Source: Caldisericia bacterium
GTDB lineage: Bacteria; Caldisericota; Caldisericia; JAAYUI01
Assembly: GCA_017992475.1 (NCBI GenBank)
Contig: JAGOOO010000001.1
Location: 124,001-188,000 of the forward strand
Direction of reading: 5' to 3'
DNA length: 64,000 nucleotides
Part shown: piece after piece, positions 35,249-43,982 of the stretch
Position numbering within the stretch: position 1 is the stretch's first letter
Layout: the number at the start of each line of letters is the position of its first letter
The notes under the pieces: model-generated
Told to the model about the DNA's origin: nothing
Seen by the model: only the letters and a program-made list of their open reading frames with translations
The model's database searches: none
Position numbers and translations under genes: made by a program

Positions 35249-35437
35249 CGTCACCACCACCCATTATTCACACCATCTGTTCTCTTGTCTTGATTATTTC
35301 TATCACCGGTTTAACAAAAAACTCAATACTCAATTTGCACAAATAGCAGAAAGAAATTTTTTTCCTGCAACGGATTTATTCTTGGGATTATTTCTAAAAA
35401 ATGATAGATGGTCAGTTCAACTTAGTGGGGGATTTTA

Positions 35438-35513
35438 TGGTGGAGATGAGGTGATTCGAACACCCGACCCTCGCGTTGCAAACGCGATGCTCTGCCAGCT
35501 GAGCTACATCCCC
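35438..35513 (-). tRNA. tRNA-Ala (anticodon TGC)
   Basis: 76 nt including an encoded CCA. Acceptor stem GGGGATG/CATCTCC, D-arm AGCTCAGCTGGCAGAGC, anticodon stem TCGCG/CGCGA around loop TTTGCAA, T-arm with GTTCGAATC. Second gene of an Ile-Ala pair. Confidence 0.96.
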
Positions 35514-35530
35514 ACTTGCAAAGAGCTGCA

Positions 35531-35607
35531 TGGTGGGCCTCAGTGGACTCGAACCACTGACCTCGTCCTTATCAGGGACGCGCTCTAACCAACTGAGCTA
35601 GAGGCCC
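35531..35607 (-). tRNA. tRNA-Ile (anticodon GAT)
   Basis: 77 nt including an encoded CCA. Acceptor stem GGGCCTC/GAGGCCC, D-arm with AGCTCAGTTGGTTAGAGC, anticodon loop CTGATAA, T-arm GTTCGAGTC. Transcribed before tRNA-Ala, 17 bases apart. This pair is classically found in 16S-23S spacers but here stands without rRNA. Confidence 0.96.
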
Positions 35608-35619
35608 AACAATTCGGTT

Positions 35620-35647
35620 AGTATAATGTCACCAAATACCATGTCAA
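35620..35647 (-). promoter_or_regulatory. Promoter of the tRNA-Ile/tRNA-Ala pair
   Basis: Minus strand TTGACA (35647-35642), 16-base spacer, TATACT (35625-35620). Transcription would start near 35613, about six bases before the tRNA-Ile 5' end. Confidence 0.7.
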
Positions 35648-35676
35648 GGGTGGAAAACCAGTAGAACTATTGTTCC

Positions 35677-35704
35677 TTGACTTTCGTTTGGGCACTGTTA
35701 TAAA
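35677..35704 (+). promoter_or_regulatory. Promoter of tRNA-Ala(GGC)
   Basis: TTGACT (35677-35682), 16-base spacer, TATAAA (35699-35704). Transcription would start near 35711, five bases before the tRNA. It is divergent from the tRNA-Ile promoter. Confidence 0.7.
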
Positions 35705-35715
35705 TATCCAATCGT

Positions 35716-35791
35716 GGGCCTGTGGCGCAGCTGGAAGCGCGTCTGCATGGCATGCAGAAGGTCAGGAGTTCGAATCTCCTCAGGTCCACCA
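35716..35791 (+). tRNA. tRNA-Ala (anticodon GGC)
   Basis: 76 nt with encoded CCA. Acceptor GGGCCTG/CAGGTCC with one G-U pair, anticodon stem TCTGC/GCAGA with loop ATGGCAT, T-arm GTTCGAATC. leuS follows 60 bases downstream and may share its transcript. Confidence 0.96.
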
Positions 35792-35807
35792 GTTAAAAGA
35801 CGCCAAA

Positions 35808-35828
35808 AAGCCTCCGCAAGGAGGCTTT
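35808..35828 (+). terminator. Weak terminator or leader hairpin between tRNA-Ala and leuS
   Basis: AAGCCTCC pairs with GGAGGCTT around a GCAA tetraloop; only three T follow. The left arm GCCTCC is also complementary to the leuS ribosome site GGAGGC at 35839-35844, so it could either end the tRNA transcript or occlude leuS translation. Confidence 0.5.
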
Positions 35829-35851
35829 AATTGCATAAGGAGGCGCCAGCA

Positions 35852-38296
35852 ATGGGAAACTTTGATTTCAAGGCAATCGAATCCAAATGGCAGAAGTATT
35901 GGGATGACAACAAGATTTACAGGACCACAAATGATCCTGGAAAAAAGAAATTATATTGCCTCGATTTCTTTCCATATCCATCAGGAAGCGGTCTTTCAGT
36001 AGGGCATTGCAGGAATTATGTTCCATCAGATGTTTACTCCAGATATTTCAGGATGATTGGCTACAATGTGCTACATCCAATGGGCTGGGACTCGTTTGGG
36101 CTCCCTGCGGAAAACTATGCCATACAGATGGGTATTCACCCTGAAGCAACAACTGCAAAAAACACTGCCAATTATAAAAGACAGATGACCCTCATCGGCA
36201 CCAGTTATGACTGGGAAAGGGAAATCAACTCCTCGGATCCAGATTACTACAAGTGGACACAGTGGTTCTTCCTGCTCCTCTTTGAAAGGGGATTGGCATA
36301 CCAGAATTACGGCGCCCAGTGGTGGTGCCCGGAATGCAAGACCGTTCTTGCAAACGAGCAGGCCGAAGGCGGCGTTTGCTGGAGGTGCGGTTCGCAGGTG
36401 GAACGAAAAGACCTTAAACAGTGGTTCTTCAAAATAACTGACTATGCAGACAGACTTGAAAAGGACCTGGAGACCATTGACTGGCCAGAGCCAATCAAAA
36501 TTATGCAGAGAAACTGGATTGGCAGATCTGAAGGCGCAAAGATTATATTCAAATCAGAAAAAGGGCGCGACATTGTTGTTTTTACAACACGCCCTGACAC
36601 TCTTTTTGGCTGCACATACATGGTCCTTGCGCCAGAGCACGAGCTCGTCCCAGAACTGACAACACCTGAACAGAAAAATGCCATTGAAGCATACATAAAA
36701 GAGGCAAGAAAGGCCTCCGATATAGACAGGCTCTCCACTGACAAGGAAAAAACCGGAGTTTTCACCGGCTCTTACGCAATAAATCCAGCAAATGGGAAAA
36801 AAGTGCCGATATGGATTGGCGATTACGTCCTGGCAACCTATGGAACAGGTGCAATCATGTGTGTTCCAGCCCATGATGAAAGAGATTTTGCTTTTGCAAA
36901 GAAATTTGGCCTTCCAGTGGTCCAGGTAATCTCCAAAGACGGCGGACTCGTGAACCTTGAAAACGCCTATACCGAACCAGGGACAATGGTCAATTCCGGG
37001 CAATATGATGGCATGGATTCAGAGAAATTCAAAAAGGTCCTCGTTGAAGAACTCGGAAAAAAGGGCATCGCAACCCCAACAGTAAACTACAAGCTGAGAG
37101 ACTGGCTGATCAGCAGACAAAGATACTGGGGAGCACCAATACCCGTCATTCATTGCGAGAAATGTGGAACTGTAGCTGTCCCAAAAGACCAGCTGCCGGT
37201 AAAGCTTCCACATATAGACAAATTTGAGCCATCCACAGATGGAAAGTCCCCGTTGGCAAAAATTCCAGAATTCGTAAACACAACCTGCCCCAAATGCGGC
37301 GGACCAGCACAAAGGGAAACTGACACAATGGATGGTTTTGCTTGTTCCTCATGGTATTTCCTGAGGTTCCCCAATCCTCATGAAAATGATAGACCATTTA
37401 ATCCTGAAATGATCAAATACTGGCTCCCTGTCAATGTTTATGTTGGTGGCGCTGAACACGCCGTAATGCACCTTATCTATGCAAGGTTCTGGACTAAGGT
37501 AATGCACGATGCAGGTCTTATCTCATTCATCGAGCCATTCCAGAAACTGATGAACCAGGGCATGGTGCTTGGTGGCGACCACCAGAAGATGAGCAAATCA
37601 AAAGGCAATGTCGTAACACCAGACTCAATGGTCGAGAAATACGGTGCGGACGCGCTGAGGGGATACATTCTTTTCATGGGCCCGTTTGAAGGAGAAGTTG
37701 TCTGGGACGAGCCTGGTTGTGCAGGCGTCTACAGGTTCCTTGGGAGGGTCTTTGATAATTTCACATCATGGAAGTATGGAAACATCAGCGCCAGCGAACA
37801 ATTGACAAAAGAACTGACAAGAATAAAGCACAAGCTCATTTTGAAGGTTACATCAGATATCGAAAGGTTCCACTTCAACACTGCAATATCTTCATTCATG
37901 GAAGCCTTCAATTCAATTTACGACCTCGCCAAAACACCAGGTACAACAGAAACAAAAGAATTCAGAGACTTCATCGAAAACTATATCGTCCTGCTCGCGC
38001 CATTTTGCCCGTATATCACAGAAGAAATTTGGGAATTGTTGGGGAATAAAGCATCTGTTCATCAGCAGCCATGGCCTGTGGGTGATGAAACCCTCACAAA
38101 AGAAGACACCATCAATATCCCAATACAAATCAACGGCAAGCTCCGCCACGTCATCCAAATTCAAATTGGAACAAGCGAAGAGGAGATCCAAAAAATTGCA
38201 CTCTCCGAGGAGCAGGTCAAAAAGTTCACCGATGGTCACGAGATACTGAAAATCATGGTCCCAAAAGGAAAATTGGTCAGCATAGTGATAAAGTAA
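35852..38296 (+). CDS. leuS: Leucyl-tRNA synthetase
   Basis: 814 residues from ATG 35852, with AAGGAGG eight bases upstream. Charges tRNA-Leu. The class I HIGH-type motif lies in GSGLSVGHCRNYV (about residue 50) and KMSKS in HQKMSKSKGNVV. A zinc-binding insert has WWCPECK and CWRCG. The editing domain (CP1) contains TRPDTLFGCTYMVLAPEH and GTGAIMCVPAHDERD. A second cysteine cluster (HCEKCG, TCPKCG) is the usual LeuS zinc finger. Length and motifs are normal for the bacterial enzyme. A terminator follows. Confidence 0.98.
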   Translation: MGNFDFKAIESKWQKYWDDNKIYRTTNDPGKKKLYCLDFFPYPSGSGLSVGHCRNYVPSDVYSRYFRMIGYNVLHPMGWDSFGLPAENYAIQMGIHPEATTAKNTANYKRQMTLIGTSYDWEREINSSDPDYYKWTQWFFLLLFERGLAYQNYGAQWWCPECKTVLANEQAEGGVCWRCGSQVERKDLKQWFFKITDYADRLEKDLETIDWPEPIKIMQRNWIGRSEGAKIIFKSEKGRDIVVFTTRPDTLFGCTYMVLAPEHELVPELTTPEQKNAIEAYIKEARKASDIDRLSTDKEKTGVFTGSYAINPANGKKVPIWIGDYVLATYGTGAIMCVPAHDERDFAFAKKFGLPVVQVISKDGGLVNLENAYTEPGTMVNSGQYDGMDSEKFKKVLVEELGKKGIATPTVNYKLRDWLISRQRYWGAPIPVIHCEKCGTVAVPKDQLPVKLPHIDKFEPSTDGKSPLAKIPEFVNTTCPKCGGPAQRETDTMDGFACSSWYFLRFPNPHENDRPFNPEMIKYWLPVNVYVGGAEHAVMHLIYARFWTKVMHDAGLISFIEPFQKLMNQGMVLGGDHQKMSKSKGNVVTPDSMVEKYGADALRGYILFMGPFEGEVVWDEPGCAGVYRFLGRVFDNFTSWKYGNISASEQLTKELTRIKHKLILKVTSDIERFHFNTAISSFMEAFNSIYDLAKTPGTTETKEFRDFIENYIVLLAPFCPYITEEIWELLGNKASVHQQPWPVGDETLTKEDTINIPIQINGKLRHVIQIQIGTSEEEIQKIALSEEQVKKFTDGHEILKIMVPKGKLVSIVIK

Positions 38297-38306
38297 CCAC
38301 AAAAAC

Positions 38307-38335
38307 AAAAGCCCTGCAACAAGCAGGGCTTTTTT
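38307..38335 (+). terminator. Rho-independent terminator after leuS
   Basis: AAAAGCCCTGC pairs with GCAGGGCTTTT around a short AACAA loop, followed by further T. Confidence 0.9.
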
Positions 38336-38345
38336 AATAGTATTA

Positions 38346-38374
38346 TTTACTATACGGGTCTTTTGGGCTAGAAT
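38346..38374 (+). promoter_or_regulatory. Promoter of the CAP-domain gene
   Basis: TTTACT (38346-38351), 17-base spacer, TAGAAT (38369-38374). Transcription would begin near 38381, at the GGAGG ribosome site, leaving a very short leader. Confidence 0.5.
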
Positions 38375-38391
38375 GCATGTGGAGGTGCCCC

Positions 38392-39807
38392 TTGAAACGA
38401 AGTGTGGCCGTTGGAATCGTGATTTTCATATCATTTTTTGTCATCAATGTGCTTGCCCTGTCATCAAATACTCTTAAGTTCACGCTTGGCGAAAAATCGG
38501 TATCGGTTGGCGAAGAGTCTGTCGAAATGAATGTTCCTCTCTTTAAAATCGGAGATGAGCATTTTGTTTCCATGGAATTTTTGGCCAAACACCTCAAGGG
38601 CACATCAATCCAGCTGGATGGAAACAACGTGTCCTTCTCTGTTGGCGAAGTAACCGAGGACCCTGGCGCAGGTGGTGAAGGTGGAGAAGAACTGCTTGAT
38701 ATAATGACCAGCCTTCACGAAAAAATAAACAAGCACAGAGCAGAGATTGGAGCTCCTCCACTCGAAATTAGTATGCCGGCAACATTTGCAGCACAGGATC
38801 ACACAACAGACATGTGCATAAGGGAATTTTTTGACCACACAAATCCAGATGGACTGAAACCAGGCGACAGACTCAGCAACTACGGAGTAAAATGGTCAAA
38901 ATATGGTGAAAACATACAAAAATTGACAATAGTTGACGACATTGCGAGCAAAATAGACGAGAATTTCCAAAATTCACCTAACCACAAAAAGAACAGGCTG
39001 GACAAAGACTTTACCCACATAGGGATTGGTCTGTACAAATGCGGAAATGAAATGTTCGTTACGGAACTGTTTTTTACACCAAGGGAACAAACAAAACCAA
39101 CTGACAAAGGCGAGTTGAAATTTTTTGATGCAACCTATTGGGAAACCAGCGAAAGTGGAGATTCCAGCAAAATAGTTGCTTGCTTCAAAAACACAGGAAA
39201 AACAAACCTCACCAACATCACGGTCATGTTTAATGTGCTAGATTCAAAAGAAGAAGTTATTGCAACAAAAATATTGAGCTTTTATGGGATACTCGAGCAG
39301 GGACAGTATTTTACAGATTCCTTTACAACAGAAGGTGGGATTTCAATTCCTGATGATGCAAAGGTGTCATACGAAATAGAGTTTGAGGAAACCAGCGAGT
39401 CAAACCCAAAAGTGGAAATCATAGAATCTGGGATAGAGAAGGGCAAAGATTTTGTGGCTGCAAAAGGGAAGATAACAAACAAATCATCTGAAAAATCCTT
39501 TGTGTTCATTATCCCAACCTTCTTCAGTGAGGAGGGCAGGAACCTCAGGATAGCCGATTATGGAATATGCGAGATCGAGTCATTCGAACCAGGTAAAACA
39601 TACGATTATACTGCCTTATCGGAGGGTACACCTGATTTTGTGTCCAAACACGTCTCCAAAACGGACTACTCCTACTGGTTCATCCCGCGTGAAAACCTAC
39701 CCATGGCCCACAATATGGAAAAAGTTAGTGGGTGGAAGATGCCATACCACAAACTCTTCAAAAACGGCCTAAAAACTGCATATCTCAAAAACGGCTCGAC
39801 CAAATAA
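38392..39807 (+). CDS. Secreted CAP (SCP/PR1)-domain protein
   Basis: 471 residues from TTG 38392, which has GGAGG six bases upstream; the ATG at 38377 overlaps that site. A signal peptide (residues 1-22) precedes a short beta segment reminiscent of half a stalk domain (VPLFKIGDEHFVSMEFLAKHLKG). The CAP domain (about 105-230) shows the pocket residues in FAAQDHTTDMCIREFFDHTNPDG, YGENIQKL and NHKKNRLDKDFTHIGIGLY. The last 220 residues are a beta-rich region with no recognised family. CAP proteins bind lipids or act on the cell surface; the specific role is unknown. Confidence 0.85.
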   Translation: MKRSVAVGIVIFISFFVINVLALSSNTLKFTLGEKSVSVGEESVEMNVPLFKIGDEHFVSMEFLAKHLKGTSIQLDGNNVSFSVGEVTEDPGAGGEGGEELLDIMTSLHEKINKHRAEIGAPPLEISMPATFAAQDHTTDMCIREFFDHTNPDGLKPGDRLSNYGVKWSKYGENIQKLTIVDDIASKIDENFQNSPNHKKNRLDKDFTHIGIGLYKCGNEMFVTELFFTPREQTKPTDKGELKFFDATYWETSESGDSSKIVACFKNTGKTNLTNITVMFNVLDSKEEVIATKILSFYGILEQGQYFTDSFTTEGGISIPDDAKVSYEIEFEETSESNPKVEIIESGIEKGKDFVAAKGKITNKSSEKSFVFIIPTFFSEEGRNLRIADYGICEIESFEPGKTYDYTALSEGTPDFVSKHVSKTDYSYWFIPRENLPMAHNMEKVSGWKMPYHKLFKNGLKTAYLKNGSTK

Positions 39808-39830
39808 AAATTTTCTATCTTTCTAAAAAC

Positions 39831-39862
39831 AAAAAAGCCTGACCATTAGGTCAGGCTTTTTA
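39831..39862. terminator. Bidirectional terminator
   Basis: Perfect stem of 14 pairs (39831-39844 with 39849-39862), ATTA loop, A-run and T-run on either side. Lies between convergent CAP and ychF genes. Confidence 0.92.
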
Positions 39863-39885
39863 ATTATCACAGATTCAGGACAAGA

Positions 39886-40923
39886 TTAGCCACTGTGCCT
39901 GAAATGACAGATCTCACCATCTTTGACTATGTATTCTTTGCCTTCAAGCCTGAGTTTGGCATTCGCTTTTGCCTTCTGGAGGGAATTGTCCGAAGCCAGC
40001 AAGTCCTCATAGGTGCAACATTCAGCCCTGATGAATCCCTTTGCTATATCGCTGTGAACTTTACCTGCGGCAGTGACAGCATTGTCGCCCTTCCTGATCG
40101 TCCAGGCCCTGCACTCATCATCACCCACCGTAAAGAAGGTCTGATAGCCAAGCAGATCGTAAACTTCCTGTATGACCCTGTCCGAGGCCGTAGATTCGAG
40201 CCCATATTCCTGCATGAAGCTCTCCCTGTCCTCATCTGGCAATGTGGCTATTTCTGCCTCAATCGGAGCACATACGGCAATGTATGGTGTTTTGATTGAG
40301 TCCAGATAATCAGCGGCCTTCTTTGCTTCGCCCTTCAGCTCACCTTTTATGTCATTCTCTGAAATATTGAGTGCAACAAATGTTGGATATTTCGTAAAAA
40401 GCTGGACGCCGGAAAGCGAAGCCAGTTCTTTTTCACTGAGCTCGATGTTTCTGAGCATTTTCATCTGCTCCAGTTCGCCAGCCAGTTTTCTGAGCAACTC
40501 CATGGATGGGCCTGAATACTTGGGGTCAATTTTTATCTTGTTTTCCCTGGCAAGAATGCCTTCTATCACCTCAAGGTCAGACAAAAGAAGCATTTCCATT
40601 ATGTCCTGGAGTTCTTTGGCCCCACCATCCCTGTAACAGGCCGCAACAACCAGAATGGCGTCAACAGTTTTTATGAAGCCAAGAAAAGATGGCGCTGAAC
40701 CCCTCTTTGCCGACATGCTTTGTGGTGGCGGTGCATCAATAAAATTCACTGTGGCATTTATTTTCTTCTTTGGTTTGAAAACATCGGTTAGATGGTCGAG
40801 CCTCGGATCAGGGACTTTGACAACCGCCCTCTTGCCAACCTCATTGCCAGGCTCAACACCTGTGATTGCGGTAAAAAGGGTGCTTTTCCCAGATTGCGGA
40901 GCACCAATTATTCCAATTTCCAT
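39886..40923 (-). CDS. ychF: YchF/OLA1-family P-loop nucleotidase
   Basis: 345 residues from ATG 40923, ten bases after GGAGG; a TTG nine bases further up is too close to that site. Ribosome-associated ATPase of the Obg superfamily. P-loop GAPQSGKSTLF (about residues 6-16), switch II-like FIDAPPPQS, and the NKxD-equivalent LNISEND, the degenerate form typical of YchF that favours ATP. A coiled-coil insert spans about 125-175 and a TGS domain ends the protein (FFTVGDDECRAWTIRKGDNA). The P-loop residues QS replace the usual NV, and the switch II is longer than usual. Confidence 0.9.
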   Translation of the reverse strand: MEIGIIGAPQSGKSTLFTAITGVEPGNEVGKRAVVKVPDPRLDHLTDVFKPKKKINATVNFIDAPPPQSMSAKRGSAPSFLGFIKTVDAILVVAACYRDGGAKELQDIMEMLLLSDLEVIEGILARENKIKIDPKYSGPSMELLRKLAGELEQMKMLRNIELSEKELASLSGVQLFTKYPTFVALNISENDIKGELKGEAKKAADYLDSIKTPYIAVCAPIEAEIATLPDEDRESFMQEYGLESTASDRVIQEVYDLLGYQTFFTVGDDECRAWTIRKGDNAVTAAGKVHSDIAKGFIRAECCTYEDLLASDNSLQKAKANAKLRLEGKEYIVKDGEICHFRHSG

Positions 40924-40957
40924 TTGAATCAAACCTCCATTCTTGTGGAGAAACAGA

Positions 40958-41881
40958 TCACTTTGAGTTTAAATCCTGCATGCCACCAGTCAAGCGCAAT
41001 TTTTCAAGGGTTTCAAGAAATATCGGTGGTGGCTTGGCCTCCAGCTCATAATGCACCCCTTTGAAATCAAACCCCAGCTTGCCGCAATGGAGTAACTGGC
41101 CCTTTAGGTCAAATCTGGAGTCCTCCCCGCCATAAACCTGATCCCCCAAAATGGGGTGGCCGATATATGAAAGATGTACCCTTATCTGGTGCGTCCTTCC
41201 TGAAACAGGCTTGACTTCAGCATAGGTATACCCATCAAACCTTTCCAGTTCGGTAATTTTCGATATCGCTTCTCTTCCATCCGGAGAGACGCACATCTTC
41301 CACCTGTGCGTAAAGTCCCTTGCTATCGGGGCATTTATCACAGTTCGCTCCGATTTCAGATGACCCTTGCATATGCAGTAGTATCTCTTGTCCATCCTGT
41401 GCTCAGCAAAAAGCTTTGCAAACATCTTCATTGCATAGTCGGTCTTAACAACAATGATCAATCCTGAAGTGTCCCTGTCCAGCCTGTGGACAATCCCGGG
41501 GCGCTGCTCCCCAACCATGCCCGAAAGTTTGCCCTTGCAGTAATATAGCATGGCATTGACGAGTGTCCCCGTGATTGTTGCACCAGCCGGGTGGGTAAGC
41601 ATTCCCTGTGGCTTGACTGCAACCAGAAAATCGTCCTCTTCGTGGACAATCTCAATAGGTATGTTCTCTGGTTCGAGCTCATAGGGCTCCGGCGTCGGGA
41701 GCTCAATATCTATCTGCTCTCCCGGCTTCAGATTGTAGGAAGGCTTAGCCTCGTCACCATCAACAGTGACAAGACCGTCCTTGATCATTTTTGCAATTTG
41801 GGTCCTGGAAAGAAACGGGAGCTTTGACGTAAGAAACACATCAAGGCGCTGGCGTTCTTCCAGATTGTATTCAAGGTTCAC
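40958..41881 (-). CDS. RluA-family 23S rRNA pseudouridine synthase
   Basis: 307 residues from a GTG directly after the cutA stop. An S4 RNA-binding domain is N-terminal (FLTSKLPFLSRTQIAKMIKDG). The catalytic motif HRLDRDTSGLIIV holds the essential Asp near residue 138. VKPVSGRTHQIRVHLSYIGHPILGD completes the fold. The S4 domain and length fit RluD (U1911, U1915, U1917), but RluC-like specificity cannot be excluded. It is part of a minus-strand run with cutA and the stalk protein. Confidence 0.93.
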   Translation of the reverse strand: MNLEYNLEERQRLDVFLTSKLPFLSRTQIAKMIKDGLVTVDGDEAKPSYNLKPGEQIDIELPTPEPYELEPENIPIEIVHEEDDFLVAVKPQGMLTHPAGATITGTLVNAMLYYCKGKLSGMVGEQRPGIVHRLDRDTSGLIIVVKTDYAMKMFAKLFAEHRMDKRYYCICKGHLKSERTVINAPIARDFTHRWKMCVSPDGREAISKITELERFDGYTYAEVKPVSGRTHQIRVHLSYIGHPILGDQVYGGEDSRFDLKGQLLHCGKLGFDFKGVHYELEAKPPPIFLETLEKLRLTGGMQDLNSK

Positions 41882-42193
41882 TTACAAAAGCTGGCCTTTC
41901 GCCCACTCAAGATAGGGCAAATTTACATCGGAAGGCCCAAAAGTTATTATGGCCGGCAACTCATATGGGTGGTTTTCTTCAACAAACTTTTTCAGCTCTT
42001 CCACTTTCTGCTCTATTGTCTTGAAGATGACCACGCGCTCAGAATCATGCACCAGCTCACCCTTCCATTCGTAGATTGAATCCGACTGGAAGATGTTTGC
42101 GCACACGGCTAGCTTCTTGTAAACAGCATTTTTTGCCGCCTGCTCTGCCTGTGACTTTGTTGGGTAGGGACAATAAACCAGAAACAGGCTCAT
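41882..42193 (-). CDS. cutA: CutA1 divalent-cation tolerance protein
   Basis: 103 residues. Small trimeric PII-like fold protein; the biochemical role is not settled. Signatures are YCPYPTKSQAEQAAKNAV, KLAVCANIFQSDSIYEWKGEL and the C-terminal NHPYELPAIITF. Its ATG overlaps the stop of the upstream stalk protein gene by four bases, and its stop abuts the rluD-like GTG. Confidence 0.94.
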   Translation of the reverse strand: MSLFLVYCPYPTKSQAEQAAKNAVYKKLAVCANIFQSDSIYEWKGELVHDSERVVIFKTIEQKVEELKKFVEENHPYELPAIITFGPSDVNLPYLEWAKGQLL

Positions 42194-43887
42194 GGTGTCG
42201 GGTTAGGGTAAGTTATCACAACCATCCTTGCTTCCTGAATCCACTCCACCTTTGAGCCAAACTGTTCGGTAACAAATCTTACGGGGACCATCGTGCTTCC
42301 GTTGACGATCATTGGCTCTTGGTCAAGCTCGATTTGCTGGCCATTTTTCTTGGCGGTCTTTTTACCAATAAAAAGTTCGATATAGACGTCATTCAGTTTA
42401 TATGTGACCGTTTCAACCGCTTTGTCCTTCGGGAACCAGTCGACTGTTGCGCCAAGGTGTTCGCCAATGAACCTGAAAGGCACCATCGTCCTGCCAGTTT
42501 TCGAGACAATAAATGGCGGTGTTATATCGACCGGCCACTCAAGACCGTTTACGAAGGCCTTCTTTGATCCAATAGTCATTGAAATGACGATCTTGTTTGC
42601 CTTGCAATCCACAATATATGGGCCGAATTTTTCCTGCTGGCCAAGCTCGTTTTCAACAATAATGTAATATTCAACTTTCTGGCCTGGGGTAAGATCAATC
42701 GGTATCTCAAAATTTCCGTTTTGGTCTGCTTCACCCTTACTTTCACCCTCAAGTCCCGATGGAATGAGCTTCCATTTGACAATAACCTTTGAACCAGGGC
42801 GGGTCTTTCCCCTGACGATGTGCTTTGAGCCAATAACCTGGACAGGCTGACCCTGTGCAGGCCAACCTGGTAACGTGACCTGTATCTTACCCGGCCTTGC
42901 CTGGACCTGATGCGAGCAGGCTACAATCTTGTCGGCATTTCCGATCGAGCAAACCTTGTAGGTATAAAGTTTGCCATTGGTAACCGAGGAATCTTCAAAA
43001 AACAGCGTTTCGGTATCCAGAGCAAAATCATGGATCGTTTTGGATTTCTCATTCTCAGATTCCCTGAAAACTCTGTAACCTGCAATACCTTCCATCTTTT
43101 TGGGCTTGTCCCAGGTGATTTTCACCTTCTCGTCGCCTATTATTGCCTTCACATTCGTCGGTGCTTCGTAAGGCTGGAGCCACCCAGTTCCCATGCAATC
43201 GTAGAGAGCATTGGCAAACAATCTTGAAACTTCAATATTTTCAACAGCCTGGCCATTCTGGCCAAGAGCTATGTAGCAAGCTTTTGACTGGGTTATGTTC
43301 CTCTTGAAAACCACGGGAACGCCCGAATTTGTTACTGCAATCGATTTTGTGCCCGGATAGAGGGCGGATTTTCTGATGTCTCCAAGCGTCACGTCAAAAG
43401 ACTGGGCAACGTCGGAAACAATCGGGTCGGTTATATCGATGACCCTGACCGTTGTTCTTCCAGCTTTTTCAACATCCATTAGCTGTGCACCGGCAAGTTT
43501 CTGGAGGATTGGGTTGTTTGAGTCCGGATGGATGACATCTCCTGAGATGATAAGACCAGAAATACCAAACTTGCACCTGTCTTCAATGAGTGTTTCCACA
43601 TCCTCTGGCACATCAAGGACCTGTCCAGCCTTTGCGCACCCAAGCAGACAAATGACGTTGTAGCCATTATATTGCAGCGGCTCCCTGAGTGATGCCGGAG
43701 TCACAACACTAAGATAGGAGGCTATGTTTGGAAAATGCCTTTCAATCTCGGTCTGGAGCCTTATTCCAAGATCGGGTGGATTGCTCCATACGAGGATATC
43801 CAAATATGGCTTCCACTCGCCATCGGCAAAAACAACTCCAGAGAAGAGGGTTACGACGCACAAAAGAAGCAACAAGGCTTTTTTCAC
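42190..43887 (-). CDS. Secreted protein with FN3-like and stalk domains
   Basis: 565 residues; signal peptide ends at VVFA, and AAGGAGG precedes the ATG. The first about 220 residues form an alpha/beta domain with segments such as NVICLLGCAKAGQV and GISGLIISGDVIHP, resembling a glutamine-amidotransferase or ThuA-like fold without a clear catalytic triad. An FN3 domain (APTNVKAIIGDEKVKITWDKP, about 240-330) and an Ig-like module follow. The C-terminus is a copper-amine-oxidase N-terminal-like pair (TMVPFRFIGEHLG; TMVPVRFVTEQFG). Probably extracellular; function unknown. It overlaps cutA. Confidence 0.75.
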   Translation of the reverse strand: MKKALLLLLCVVTLFSGVVFADGEWKPYLDILVWSNPPDLGIRLQTEIERHFPNIASYLSVVTPASLREPLQYNGYNVICLLGCAKAGQVLDVPEDVETLIEDRCKFGISGLIISGDVIHPDSNNPILQKLAGAQLMDVEKAGRTTVRVIDITDPIVSDVAQSFDVTLGDIRKSALYPGTKSIAVTNSGVPVVFKRNITQSKACYIALGQNGQAVENIEVSRLFANALYDCMGTGWLQPYEAPTNVKAIIGDEKVKITWDKPKKMEGIAGYRVFRESENEKSKTIHDFALDTETLFFEDSSVTNGKLYTYKVCSIGNADKIVACSHQVQARPGKIQVTLPGWPAQGQPVQVIGSKHIVRGKTRPGSKVIVKWKLIPSGLEGESKGEADQNGNFEIPIDLTPGQKVEYYIIVENELGQQEKFGPYIVDCKANKIVISMTIGSKKAFVNGLEWPVDITPPFIVSKTGRTMVPFRFIGEHLGATVDWFPKDKAVETVTYKLNDVYIELFIGKKTAKKNGQQIELDQEPMIVNGSTMVPVRFVTEQFGSKVEWIQEARMVVITYPNPTP

Positions 43888-43982
43888 GTTTCCTCCTTAC
43901 AGTTACTTACTACAAGATGGGGGACTGGCAGGTTCACAAATTTAGCCCCATACATGCAAGGCTAAGCAAAATGCTGTCTTTG

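Noticed and set aside
35792-35851. T-box riboswitch before leuS
   Set aside because: The leader is only 60 bases and lacks T-box sequence and specifier-loop features; it holds a single short hairpin.
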